Source of the DNA: Pseudorasbora parva
Taxonomy: Eukaryota > Chordata > Actinopteri > Cypriniformes > Gobionidae
Direction: 5' to 3'
Length of the DNA: 64,000 nucleotides
NCBI RefSeq assembly: GCF_024679245.1
Contig: NC_090179.1
Location: 6,250,320-6,314,319, forward strand
The notes under the pieces were generated by a model. The model was given only the letters and a program-made list of their open reading frames with translations, searched no databases and was not told the DNA's origin. Below, piece after piece: positions 1 to 11,398 of this stretch. Position 1 is the first letter of the stretch, and every line of letters starts with the position of its first letter. A program made the position numbers and the translations under genes.

Positions 1-1529
1 TCTAAACTGTTAGCCCAACAGAAGTTAAAGACGTTGGAAGTTTTTTTGGATCGAGTGTACCATGTCTATGTATAATTTAATGTTTGGAAGTGAACATTTG
101 GAAAAAAAAGTAGACCGTTTGTTTGCTTGCGTTTCAAATACTGGTTGTAGTTAGACAGACTACCAAAGGTGGAACAGAAGAATTAGAAGCAACTGCCATT
201 ACAATAACTTCATATGAGAAACAATACAGAATGAACAAAACATACTTTATCATCTGATCGCAGAGAAAGAAACATTAGCACAATGCTTAACCAGTAATAA
301 CGGAACTGACACAACAATACACTCAATTTTCTAAAGTTTTTATTGAATTAACTGTTCCATTGGAATATATTGAATAAATGTAAAGAGATGAACACATATG
401 TCTTTATGTCACAAACACAAGTCTGCCAGGCATTCACGTGTGAATCGCTTCTGGGCATTTGTGGATTTCGAAACATTTCTTGCGTCAAACCGTCCAGACA
501 AATCCACAGATAGGTGGACCAAGGTCAATGAAGACTGAAACTAAGACGAAAGCGATTCATCAAAAAACATCATCCGGCCATTCGCCCCTAGCCGTGTGCA
601 ACAGACACTGTACTCTTTTTCTCTGTAAACCATATTTTTTTCTTCACTGACGAAAAAAGAAAAAACTATATCATTCTAAGCTTAGAGTTGTGGGGGGAAG
701 AGACAGGGCAAGATAAAACCGAGAAAAAGAGAGATGTGGAGATAAGAAAGACAAATAATCTACTGCCCAGTGATATGGTTTTCAAGCTGTTATCAATTTT
801 TTTTGGCCTTCAAAACATCTTAAAATGCACATATGTAGATCATAGAAATAAAAATGTTCTCAGGGGAGCATGCCCCCCAACCGCCCTAAAATTTGGGATT
901 ATAGATTATAAACCTGTCAACATTATTGGGTAATATTAATGCATGTAGGCTACAATATGGCCATGCAATAAGGTATTAATATTAGCTTTATATGTAATTA
1001 TTAACAGCCAATATCCTATGCGTATGAATGTTAGTAAGCTACTAGTTAATAGCACAATTTGGACCCTTAAGTGTCAACATTTTTTTTTTCATAGGCTACC
1101 CTCACTGGGGGCTAAGGCCCCCGTAAAATGAAAATCCTAGAAATGCCCCTGATATCAACAGCCGTCGTCAGCAGGGGCACTAATACGATCACTTATATAC
1201 TGCTACGTGCAACAACAAACAAAAAAAAAAAAAACTGAGGAAGACGAGAGTACATTCACAGTGTCTGTTGCACACGGCTAGGGGTGAATGGAAGGATGAT
1301 GGGCCATGATGGGATTTGGGAGAAAGTCCAGGGCTGTTTTTTAGCCCCATTCCGTCCCTGGGTTGAACTACTCATAGGACATTTAGGGGTAACGTGGAGG
1401 CAGGTTGGGGAGGTGCAATGACAGTAGTACAAGCTGTGCACACTCGGCATGCGTGCAAGGCAGATCTGGCCGCGCTGCTTATAGCAGGAGCAGAGGCAGC
1501 GTGACAATGGGCAGAGGGGGCTATTATGC
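1..1529. other. Noncoding start of unit 1
   Basis: No convincing gene. Open frames near 459-933 are short, change frame between unit copies and show no domain. The stretch contains short repeat-like segments, for example GC-rich motifs around 865-890 and 1096-1125, and an A-rich tract near 1220. The matching segment of unit 3 was the target of the Gypsy insertion. Confidence 0.6.

Positions 1530-1531
<2 letters not shown>

Positions 1532-1563
<32 letters not shown>
1532..1563. repeat. TA dinucleotide microsatellite, unit 1
   Basis: An uninterrupted run of alternating A and T lies just downstream of the 3-prime end of the repeat-protein gene. The same locus is about 70 bp long in unit 2 (near 14238-14307) and about 58 bp in unit 3 (near 45775-45832), so it is length-variable between otherwise near-identical units. 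Confidence 0.9.
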
Positions 1564-1572
<9 letters not shown>

Positions 1573-1681
1573 GTGTAATAAATATAAAACTGACTACGCA
1601 ACCTCCTTATTTAAGGCAGGAGGAGCCTTCCAAAAATAATGGGATTATAAACAACAAATGTAGTTTGTCAATAATCACAAT

Positions 1682-1687
1682 TTTATT
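1682..1687 (-). terminator. Poly(A) signal for the repeat-protein gene, unit 1
   Basis: The plus strand reads TTTATT, so AATAAA on the minus strand, about 27 bases after the TAA stop of the proposed last exon. A second AATAAA at 2878-2883, about 40 bases after the alternative TAG stop, could end a transcript that does not use the last splice. Confidence 0.5.
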
Positions 1688-1713
1688 GGTACAACACAAG
1701 CCATATCAAAAGG

Positions 1714-4700
1714 TTAAAACCAATTACAATTTGTGTCTGCAATAAGATTCATAGAATCGGGAAATGGCTCTCCTCGAGAATGCAAGAAGGGTCCGGCCTG
1801 CTCTTTTACACCGCCTACCACCTGCAGAGGGAAAAAAAAGAAACCCAGAGCATATACCACAAATAAGTAACCTTTAAAATCACCATTTATAGTGCCAACC
1901 TTCTAATGCACACCACACAGAAGTGCCACACACCACCCAGATCAATTATTAGTATGATTGGATTAAACACATGTAGTAAATCAAAATCAAATATAACCCA
2001 AAAAGAAACTTAAATACACAAGAAACAGTGGCTAGTCTGCCCCTTTAACAGGAAAACAAATACACGCTAATACAAGTCAATGCAAAAAAAATAAAAAATA
2101 AATACAGAATAAACAAAAAACAAACAAAACATACTTTAGCGAAAGTCATTGCTGGCTAGTCTCCTCTCACATATTACGCATAATATATGTGCCCCATACA
2201 TGGAACCTGAAATTTACCTGAGTGTTGCATTTTATAATTTAAACATTTGACTTTATGAAAATTCTATAATCCAAGATGACCACCATATGACATATGCAAA
2301 TTAGATCCCTAAATAAACTTTGGTTCACCCAAGATTTCTAATTTACATAAAGTCTTAAGATTAGCCTTTTGAAATTAATGTCAAAAACATTATAGAAAAA
2401 CCTCAGATTCCTAAAGGGTTAAGTCAGTATAAATCAAATATACAGTGACTATTTAAGTTTGCTTAAGTAAATGAAGTATTTGAGAAGGACAAGTAAACTG
2501 AAATGGTAAGGGTAGCATGCCTCCCATAAAGTTAATGCATTGTCAGTAGGTGTTTGTGGCCATTTGAATGCATTTGACCACATCAGCAGTTACACTATGA
2601 AAGCAATCTGGAAGTGGTTGAAAGTATTTTAGACCCCATTTACACCGATCAGCATAAGCCACTATTTGGATCAGAGCAACCATTTCTCCAGGTGTAAATG
2701 GGGCTTAAGCAAGAACAAAGCAGAGCACGTCAATCAAAGATGAGGTCATGCAAACGCAGCACAAACAATACTTGAAACTTCCATGGGTCAAAGACTTCCC
2801 TGTAGACACTTGGTTACAAATCTTTAACCCCAACCTCCCCATACACAACAAAACTACTGAACTGGTTTTAGAAATATTTATTTTTTCAAAAGCAAACTCT
2901 TGAGTAGACAAAGTATGCAGCTATGACTTCACTTGTTGCAACAACCTCAATATGCCTGGAGAGAGACGTTTGTTTTGAGTAGTCTGCAGAGGTGTTAAAT
3001 CTTGGAAGTCAGGCTGGACAGACTGCAGACTCATAGCGTGAAGAGGTACGTTGCTGGGCTGTCCCAGAGGTTTGGAACCAAGGCTAGATTGCTCTGGGAT
3101 AGGAAAGACATGGAAACCAGGGCTCCGGAACACAGATTGGTAACGGGCGTGTGCAGATGGCAGGCTACCTGACTGGACGACAGACTGGTAACGGACTTGG
3201 GCTGTTTGTTGCATGTTAGACTGGTCCACAAACTGTGAGGTGGCTTGTGCCAGCTTCAGGCCACTGGGCTGGGACAGAGACTGGTAACGGGCTTGGGCTG
3301 ATGACAGGCTACCTGAGTGGACCACAGATTGGGAACTGGCTTGGGCAGGTTGTTGAGGTTTGGACTGGTCCACAGACAGTGAGCTGGCTTGTGCCACCTT
3401 CAGGCCACTGGGTTTAGATACAGACTGGTAGCGGACATGGGCTTGTTGTTGCATGTTAGACTGGTCCACAAACTGCGAGGTGGCTTGTGCCAGCTTCAGG
3501 CCACTGGGCTGGGACAGAGACTGGTAACGGGCTTGTGATGACTGCAGACTGCTGGGCTGAGATATGGACTGGTAGCGGGCTTGTGCTGACTGCAGACCAC
3601 TGGGCTGGGACACATACTGGTTACGGGCTTGGGCTGATGACAGGCTACCTGACTGGACCACAGATTGGGAACTGGCTTGGGCAGGTTGTTGAGGTTTGGA
3701 CTGGTCCACAGACAGTGAGCTGGCTTGTGCCACCTTCAGGCCACTGGGCTGGGACAGAGACTGGTAACGGGCTTGTGATGACTGCAGACTGCTGGGCTGA
3801 TATATAGACTGGTAGCGGGCTTGTGCTGACTGCAGACCACTGGGCTGGGACACATACTGGTTACGGGCTTGGGCTGATGACAGGCTACCTGACTGGACCA
3901 CAGATTGGGAACTGGCTTGGGCAGGTTGTTGAGGTTTGGACTGGTCCACAGACAGGGAGCTGGCTTGTGCCACCTTCAGGCCACTGGGCTGGGACAGAGA
4001 CTGGTAACGGGCTTGTGCTGACTGCAGACTGCTGGGCTGAGATATGGACTGGTAGCGGGCTTGTGCTGACTGCAGACCACTAGGCTGGGATATGGACTGG
4101 TAACGGACTTGTGGCAGCTTCAGGCCACTGGGTTTAGATACAGACTGGTAGCGGGCTTGTGCTGACAGCAAGCCACTGGGCTTGGACACATACTGGTAAG
4201 GGGCTTGGGCTGATGACAGGCTACCTGAGTGGGCCACAGATTGAAAACTTGCTAGGGCAGTTTGTTGAGGTTTGGACTGGTACACAGACGGTGAGCTGGC
4301 TTGTGCCACCTTCAGGCCACTGGGCTGGGATATGGACTGGTAACGGGCTTGTGCTGACTGCAGACTGCTGGGCAGAGATATGGACTGGTAACGGACTTGT
4401 GGCAGCTTCAGGCCACTGGGTTTAGATACAGACTGGTAGCGGGCTTGTGCTGACAGCAAGACACTGGGCTGGTCCACAGACTGGTAATGGGTTTGTGCTG
4501 ACAGCAAGCCACTGGGCTTGGACACATACTGGTAAGGGGCTTGGTCTGATGACAGGCTACCTGACTGGATCACAGATTGTGAGCTGGCTTGGGCTGGTTG
4601 TGCGCTGGACTGGTCCACAGGCTGTGAGCTGGCTTGGGTAGGTTGCTGTGTGCTGGACTGGTCCACAGACTGTGAGCTGCCTTGTACTAGCAGCATGCCA

Positions 4701-7483
4701 CTAGGCTGGGACACAGATAGTGAGCTGTCTTGGGCTGGTTGTTGGGTGATGGACTGGTCCAGAGGGTGTGAGCTGACTTCTACTAGCAGCAGGCCACTGG
4801 GCTGGGACACAGATTGTGAGCTGTCTTGGGCTGGTTGTTGGGTGATGGACTGGTCCAGAGGCTGTGAGCTGACTTCTAGCAGCGGGCCACTGGGCTGGGA
4901 CACATACTGGTAAGGGGCTTGGGCTGATGACAGGCTACCTGACTGGACCTCAGATTGTGAGCTGTCTTGGGCTGGTTGTTGGGTGCTTGACTGATCCACA
5001 GACTGGGAGCTGGCTTGGTCTGGTTGTTGGGTGTTGGACTGGTCCACAGACTGGGAGCTGTCTTGTGCTAGCAGCAGGCCACTGGGCTGGTCCACAGACT
5101 GGTATTGGGCTTGGGCTGATGACAGGCTACCTGACTGGACCACAGATTGTGAGCTGTCTTGGGCTGGTTGTGTGCTGGAATGGTCCACAGGCTGGGAGCT
5201 GGCTTGGGCTGGTTGTTGGGTGCTGGATTGGTCCACAGACTGTGAGCTGGCTTGGGCTGGTTGTTGGGTGCTGGACTGATCCACAGACTGTGAGCTGCCT
5301 TGTACTAGCAGTAGGCCACTGGGCTTAGATACAGACTGGTAGCGGGCTTTTGCTGACAGCAAGCCACTGGGCCGAGACACATACTGGTAACGAGCTTGTG
5401 CCAGCTTCAGGCTACTGGGCTGGTCCACAGACTGGTAACGGGTATGTGCTGACAGCAGGCCACTCGGCTGGGATATGGACTGGTAACGGGCTTCTGCAAG
5501 CTTCAGGCCACTGGGCTGGTCCACAGACTGGTAACGGGTTTGTGCTGACAGCAGGCCACTGGGCTGGGATATGGACTGGTAACGGGCTTGTGCTGACTGC
5601 AGACTGCTGGGCTGAGATATGGACTGGTAACGGGCTTCTGCAAGCTTCAGGCCACTGGGCTGGTCCACAGACTGGTAACGGGTTTGTGCTGACAGCAGGC
5701 CACTGGGCTGGGATATGGACTGGTAACGGGCTTGTGCAAACTTCAGGCCACTGGGCTTAAACACAGACTGGTAGCGGGCTTGTGCTGGCTGCAAGACACT
5801 GGGCTGGTCCACAGACTGGTAATGGGTTTGTGCTGACAGCATGCCACTGGGCTGGGATATGGACTGGTAACGGGCTTGTGCAAGCGTCAGGCCACTGGGC
5901 TTAAATACAGACTGGTAACGGGCTTGTGCTGGCAGCAAGCCACTGGGCTGGGACACATACTGGTAACGGACTTGGGCTGACGACAGGCTACCTGACTGGA
6001 CCACAGATTGTGAGCTGGCTTGGGCTGGTTGGTGGGTGTTGGACTGGTCCACAGGCTGTGAGCTGCCTTGTACTAGCAGCAGGCCACTGGGCTGGGACAC
6101 AGATTGTGAGCTGTCTTGGGCTGGTTGTTGGGTGCTAGACAGATCCACAGACTGGGAGCTGGCTTGGACTGGTTGTTGGGTGCTGGACTGGTCCACAGGC
6201 TGTGAGCTGCCTTGTACTAGCAGCAGGCCACTGGGCTGGGACACAGATTGTGAGCTGTCTTGGGCTGGTTGTTGGGTGCTAGACTGATCCACAGACTGGG
6301 AGCTGACTTGGGCTGGTTGTTGGGTGATGGACTGGTCTAGAGACTGTGAGCTGACTTGTGCTAGAGGTAGGCCACTGGACTGGTCCATGGAGTTTGAAAT
6401 AACTTGCTCAGAGTTCTGGCTGCTTGCTTGACGTGATAGTTGGATGCTGGGCTGAGCCACAAGTTGGTTTAGTGCCTGTGCTTGTTGCACATCATTGGGC
6501 GGAACCATGGAACCATAGCCTGACTGCACTAGTTGCTGGCCACTGAGCAATGGCACAAGTCCAGACCCATAACTGACTTGTCCTAATTGATAGTTGGGTT
6601 GTGAGGTCTCATTTATTTGCTGCAAAGCCTTGACATAGGTAGCACTTGGAAAATGGACTGGCCTGGTATCAGAAAGCAAGTTGGCACCAAATTGAAGTCT
6701 ACTTCTCTGAGGCTTTATAATGGGATGCGTTGCAGCCTGGTAGCGGACTTGCACTAATGGACCACTGGACTGGGAACCGTTCTGCAATAGTTGCTGGCTG
6801 CTAGATGCCACAGACTCATTACTGTGTACTACAGGCTGTTCTGCAGTTTGATAGTGGAGCTTTGCTGGCTCGGGTAGAGACTCACTGCTCATACTTGGGC
6901 CCACTGCAGTGGCCACAGAACCAGAAACAAGACTGCCACTACCAGCCAAAGATAGAGATCCATGAAGTTGGCTTCTAGCATCAGAGTCAGAACCAGGCTT
7001 ATATAAATCAGTCACTGGTCCAAAACCAGAAGAGCCATTTTGAGGACTATAGCTTACACTGGTATAACCACCCTTAACTTCTTCAGCACTAGAAGTTAAT
7101 TCCATGGAACTTTGAGGACTAATGGGACTTGGTACTTTAATGCCATACCAGGAACTGTAGGAACTTCGTGGTTTCACATCAGCCTGCATGGGAAAACCAG
7201 TACCAGCCCCATAGTATATGGGATAGCCACTCCTGACAAAGCCACTAACTAGAAAAGAGGGGGAAAAAAGGAGACAATTCAGACAGCCATGGTATCAAAC
7301 CTAAATTATATAACTTGCCTGGATAAATCTTACCACTTCCAATATGGCTACAGACACAAAGACTGAGAAGTGCCAGAGAAAAACTGTAAGAGAAAACACC
7401 ACTTGTTAATGCCACTTGTTGACAAATGCCAGATACTACAATTTATCATCATACCTTAATAGTCGGCTAGTGGTACCCTCCAT
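1714..7483 (-). CDS. Secreted Q/S/P-rich 16-residue-repeat protein, copy 1
   Basis: Unrecognised family; predicted secreted low-complexity protein. Reconstructed exons on the minus strand are 7455-7483, 7334-7383, 2933-7248 and 1714-1821, all with GT-AG borders and consistent phase, giving about 1,500 residues. Exons 1 and 2 encode a signal peptide with core FSLALLSLCVC. The next 240 residues are Ser/Gly-rich with sequons such as NGS and NET. Residues about 310 to 1400 are 16-residue repeats of two types, one like ARYQSISQPSGLLSAQ and one like ASSQSVDQSSTQQPAQ. The mature part is almost free of cysteine. If the last splice is not used, the protein ends at a TAG at 2921-2923 with about 1,468 residues. 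A TATA box lies upstream at 7579-7586. The repeat architecture recalls egg-coat, mucin-like or adhesive structural proteins, but no ZP or other domain is visible, so function is open. Confidence 0.75.
2634..2703. mobile_element. 70-bp MITE with 13-bp inverted repeats, unit 1
   Basis: CCCCATTTACACC at 2634-2646 is matched by its exact reverse complement at 2691-2703. The 44 bases between show no coding content. It sits in the proposed last intron of the repeat-protein gene and is shared by units 2 (15376-15445) and 3 (46882-46951), so it predates the array. Superfamily not assigned. Confidence 0.55.
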
Positions 7484-7578
7484 GGCCAATCAGTAATACA
7501 ACAACTTCCACCACCTCAATAAAACCACTACAAAAACATACTTGCAACCCAACACAGAATAGTGTTGCGGAACAGGAC

Positions 7579-7586
7579 TTTTTATA
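7579..7586 (-). promoter_or_regulatory. TATA box of the repeat-protein gene, unit 1
   Basis: The minus strand reads TATAAAAA here, about 95 bases upstream of the proposed start codon at 7483. This leaves room for a start site about 30 bases downstream and a short leader. It is conserved in unit 2 (20321-20328) and unit 3 (51731-51738). Confidence 0.65.
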
Positions 7587-7729
7587 GTGCCAGCAACTGC
7601 CATTTGCCAATCGGTTGTCATGGGAACATGTAGTATTTAATTATTTGGTTCAGGTGTCACAACTCTGATCATGACAACTAGAGCTTGCATTCATGATGAT
7701 TGCTTTTTTTATACTATGATTACTGAACA

Positions 7730-8620
7730 GGGCCCGTATTTATCAAGATTCTCAAAGTGCTATTTTAGTCTTAAGGGCTGAGAATTCATGAAATTTACTC
7801 CTACTTTCAAACTTAAGAATAAAAGAAAGTTATCAAATTTCTTAAAGCTAAGAATCACTCTTACTCTCCCAGTTCTTTAAGACAGCTCGAGAGGTCTCTC
7901 AAGTGGTAAGGAGTTGCCAGTAGGGGCTTGAGATGGCGCTGAGGAGACAGAGACGAGCGCAAATCTTTCAATAGAGGGAGAATGTGTTCGAAATGTTTGA
8001 CGACAAATAGTTAATCAAACGGTATCGTGTGGACAGAGCAGACATCATCTTTTTCAGCGCTGGTTCGAGTAATTCAGCAAGCAGTAGTGATCGCTTCTTC
8101 CTCCTGCCATTTCGGTTTTCCTTTGGAATCCATGGTGGCTGATTATATATATAAAAAAATCTAGGCTATATATAGGCAGGTCATTTAACAGCACACCAGT
8201 TTAAAAAATGTAATTAAATCGATGAAAACATGTTTATCTTTCATTTAAAATGTGTATATTTTAATGTATTCTCTTGAAAACTCTTTATTGTTAAATGTGT
8301 ATTGGATGTAAACTCCTCTTAGGAATTTCACCATTCAATGTGAATTTATCTGAGAATATTCTTAAATAAGGACATCTATTCAGTGATTGGTTCATGCTTA
8401 TGACATCATCCAAAATTCCATTTGTGGCACAGCAAAGTGTCGTGAATCCACTCTAAGACTAGCACTTAAGATTTAGTCCTACACTTTACTTAAAGTATGA
8501 TTAGGATGCTTGATAACTAACTTTTAAGCGCAGCTTTGAGCCAAGAATTTTTTTACTCTTAAGTCAATTCTTAGCAGTGTTCTTGTGAGTAATTCTAAGA
8601 TGTTTGATAAATACGGGCCC
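7730..8620 (+). mobile_element. PIF/Harbinger derivative A, unit 1
   Basis: A 17-bp perfect terminal inverted repeat begins GGGCCCGTATTTATCAA and closes at 8620. Inside, a frame starting at 7933 matches the N-terminal piece kept in derivative B but has a stop after about a dozen codons. The element is an internally deleted, non-autonomous copy. A clear 3-bp target duplication was not found because copy B starts one base later. Confidence 0.7.
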
Positions 8621-8621
8621 A

Positions 8622-9552
8622 GGGCCTGTATTTATCAAGCTTCTCAAAGTGCTATTTTAGTCTTAAGTGCTGAGAATTTATGAAATTTACTACTACATTC
8701 AAACTTAAGTATAAAAGCAAGTTATCAAATTTCTTAAAGCTAAGAATCACTCTTACTCTCCCAGTTATTTGAGACAGCTCGAGAGGTCTCTCAAGTGGTT
8801 AGGAGTTGCCAGTAGGGGCTTGAGATGGCGCTGAGGAGACAGAGACGTGGGCAAATCTTTCAAGAGAGGGAGAATGTGTTCGAAATGTTTGACGACAAGC
8901 AGTTAATCAAACGGTATCGTTTGGACAGAGCAGGCATCATCTTTTTCAGCGCTGGTTAGTGTTGGGTTTTATAATAAATATATAAACACCGCTGTTCGGC
9001 TAATTCAGCAAGCAGTAGCGATCGCTTCTTCCTCCTGCCAGTTCGGTTTTCTTTTGGAATCCATGGTGGCTGATTATATTAAAAAAAATCTAGGCTATAT
9101 ATACGCGGGTCAGTTATCAGCACACCAGTGTAATAATTGTAATTAAGACATGGATGAAAACATGTTTATCTTTCATTTCAAATGTGTATATTATAATGTA
9201 TTCTATTGAAAACTCTTTATTGTCAAAAGTGTGTTGGATGTAAACTCCTCTTAGGAACTTCACCATTCAATGTGAATTTATCGGAGAATATTCTTAAATA
9301 AGGACATCTATTCAATGATTGGTTCATGCCTATGAAATCATCCAAAATCCAGTTTGTGGCACAGCAAAGTGTCGTAAATCAACTCTAAGACTGACACTTA
9401 AGATTTAGACTTACACTTTACTTAAAGTATGATTGGGACGCTTGATAACTAACTTTTAAGCGCAGCTTTGAGCCAGGAATTTTGTTACTCTTAAGTCAAT
9501 TCTTAGCAGTGTTCTTGTGAGTAATTCTAAGATGTTTGATAAATACGAGCCC
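8622..9552 (+). mobile_element. PIF/Harbinger derivative B, unit 1
   Basis: Ends begin GGGCCTGTATTTATC and close as the complement of GGGCTCGTATTTATC. The copy is about 90% similar to derivative A and separated from it by a single A. A 44-residue open frame at 8825-8959 reads like the N-terminus of a HARBI1-type transposase, including RYRLDRAGIIF, and ends at a stop. No DDE catalytic region is present, so the element cannot encode its own transposase. Confidence 0.72.
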
Positions 9553-11398
9553 AGAAGTGGAAAATATTGGTAAAAAAAACATGCATTTACACACAAACTC
9601 ACCAGCAAATGCAACTTTCGGACGCCATCTTTTTCCTCAACTGTCACTGAATAGAAAGCACAGGATTATGGGATACCAAAGGCAACGAAGGATACATGTA
9701 TGCTGCCTTCAAAAATCGATCAGATGAAGGTCTCTCAGGAGAGAGGCAATGTTAAGGAGATTTAACCAATCAGTGACAAACTTATCGGTGACGTCAAAAG
9801 GACGCTAGGTGGCGAGCTAGAAACTTCCCGAACAGTCAAGCAGAGTTAAGAGAAGAACACACATCACATGTTCCTGTACACAAACTTCAAAGTTTACCTT
9901 CTGTGTGTGCGTTCATGATAAAATGTAAGTCTATTTACTTAAAGATGTTTGTTAGTATAGTAATCTGCAGTGTTACAGCAATGATTAGTGTAAATGATCG
10001 AATTGTTTATCTCCGTCGTATTCACGTCGTACTGACTGCCATAAATATAGCAGATACAGAGTTATTTAAGTTACTTAAGTTGTTGATTTGTATTATATCA
10101 TGCTTGTGGTTACCTAGTGCAATGTTAACACCTTTAATGGGTATCAAGTATACAATATTGGTCGTATATTTCCGTAATCCTGTCGATATATATGATGACT
10201 AAGCATTTACTCAGATACACGGATAATCCGCGATCCTCGTTATATGTAGTGATGGGCAGACCGAGGCTTCGTGAAGCACTGAAACAGTTGAAGCAAATGT
10301 GCAGAAGCTTCGAAACAACACCAGACACCTGTCTCCATGACGCCATCTAGTGGACACTTGCGTGTATTGCTCTGAAATAACCTTGACAGTGATCTACTGT
10401 TTGTAAACATAAAAATATATGTGTGCCACGCGCCATCTAGCGGCGAAGATTGGTAGTGCAGTCCAGACCCTGATAATTGTATTGATTGCAGAATGTAGAC
10501 ATGTATATTACTTTTATGTATGTATATTGTAATTATTTATTGTAATATGTCATTCATTTGTTTATTTCAGACCACACTCATGCTAATAGAAAGTAAAGAC
10601 GAGTATTTTCAATCCTGTGATGTGTTTTGATTGACACCCTGTGGCGAGCACAATCTCCTGATCAGCTGATTAGTACAAACTCCTTTACAGGCGAAGTGAA
10701 GCAAACAATAGATTCGGACATTGCTTGAGGCCTTCCTGCCTTCAAATGTGTCCTCCGAAGGCAGCATTTTCCAGGTTTAGGACGCAGCCAAGATATCAGA
10801 CCGATATACCCAGAGCTCTTCACCACACTTCGAAACTCTGTCTGAACCTCGCCAAAGAAAACTTCCTGGAGTCCGCGCAGCTGCGTCTCAGAGACTCCCG
10901 TCATGTAGCAACCAGCTAACGCTATCCAGGATCCGGGCAAAACCAACTATCCGTCCCTCTGAACACAACAACTTACTACCATCCTAAGAGGAACCCATGC
11001 TCGTAGGAGCATTCAAATGCAAGTACATGACTCTTCATTCTGGCTGAACTGGTAAAAAACGTATATCTAAGCAAGCAAACTAAGGTTGACCTGGTAGTAT
11101 ATTGATTCTCAGGTTGTGGCTAAGAAATCATGTCTAAACAAGACATTCAATGAGACATTAGGACTTCACTCCTTTCCATTAATAAACATCCCTTTCCCAT
11201 TTTTGAATGTGTGTTTTCGTTAGTTTGTGTGTTTAGAATAGTTCAATAAACTTGTGTTTACCTTTTTCATCTATACAGGTGTCTTGGGCTATGTGTTTAT
11301 AAATTACTGCCTTAAACTGATCAATTTTCTTACCTAAGCTCACAAACAGTGAACATAACATTTAAAATTTTAAACAAAATAAGTGTTAAATATTAATT
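9553..11398. other. Noncoding stretch with candidate promoter and two-exon transcript, unit 1
   Basis: No confident protein gene. A plausible plus-strand noncoding transcript can be drawn: promoter at 9766-9796, donor at 9925, acceptor ending at 10570, and AATAAA at 11245-11250. The interior segment near 10249-10450 looks like inserted repeat DNA. Open frames of 60-99 codons here lack domain features. The structure is shared by units 2 and 3. Confidence 0.3.
9766..9796 (+). promoter_or_regulatory. CCAAT box and full CRE palindrome, unit 1
   Basis: CCAAT at 9766-9770 is followed by TGACGTCA at 9789-9796, a complete cyclic-AMP response element palindrome. The same pair is in unit 2 (CRE at 22531-22538). 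In unit 3 the site reads TGACATCA (53941-53948), which breaks the palindrome. Regulatory activity is inferred from the motifs only. Confidence 0.4.

Noticed and set aside
2705..2911. 68-codon minus-strand frame downstream of the repeat exon
   Set aside because: Lies in the proposed last intron or 3-prime UTR, has no domain, and is kept only because the units are near-identical.
3235..6287. Series of 60-142 codon plus-strand frames across the repeat-protein exon (also in units 2 and 3)
   Set aside because: They are antisense shadows of the 48-bp coding repeat; since 48 is a multiple of three, open frames recur on the other strand. The minus-strand frame is far longer and has splice sites, signal peptide and promoter.
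9903..10202. 99-codon hydrophobic frame (also 22645 and 54055)
   Set aside because: AT-rich sequence, no homology recognised, and it overlaps the possible intron of a noncoding transcript. Identity among units reflects recent duplication, not constraint.
10662..10946. 94-codon minus and 64-codon plus overlapping frames
   Set aside because: Overlap each other on opposite strands, no domain, no initiation context that separates them; kept as unannotated.
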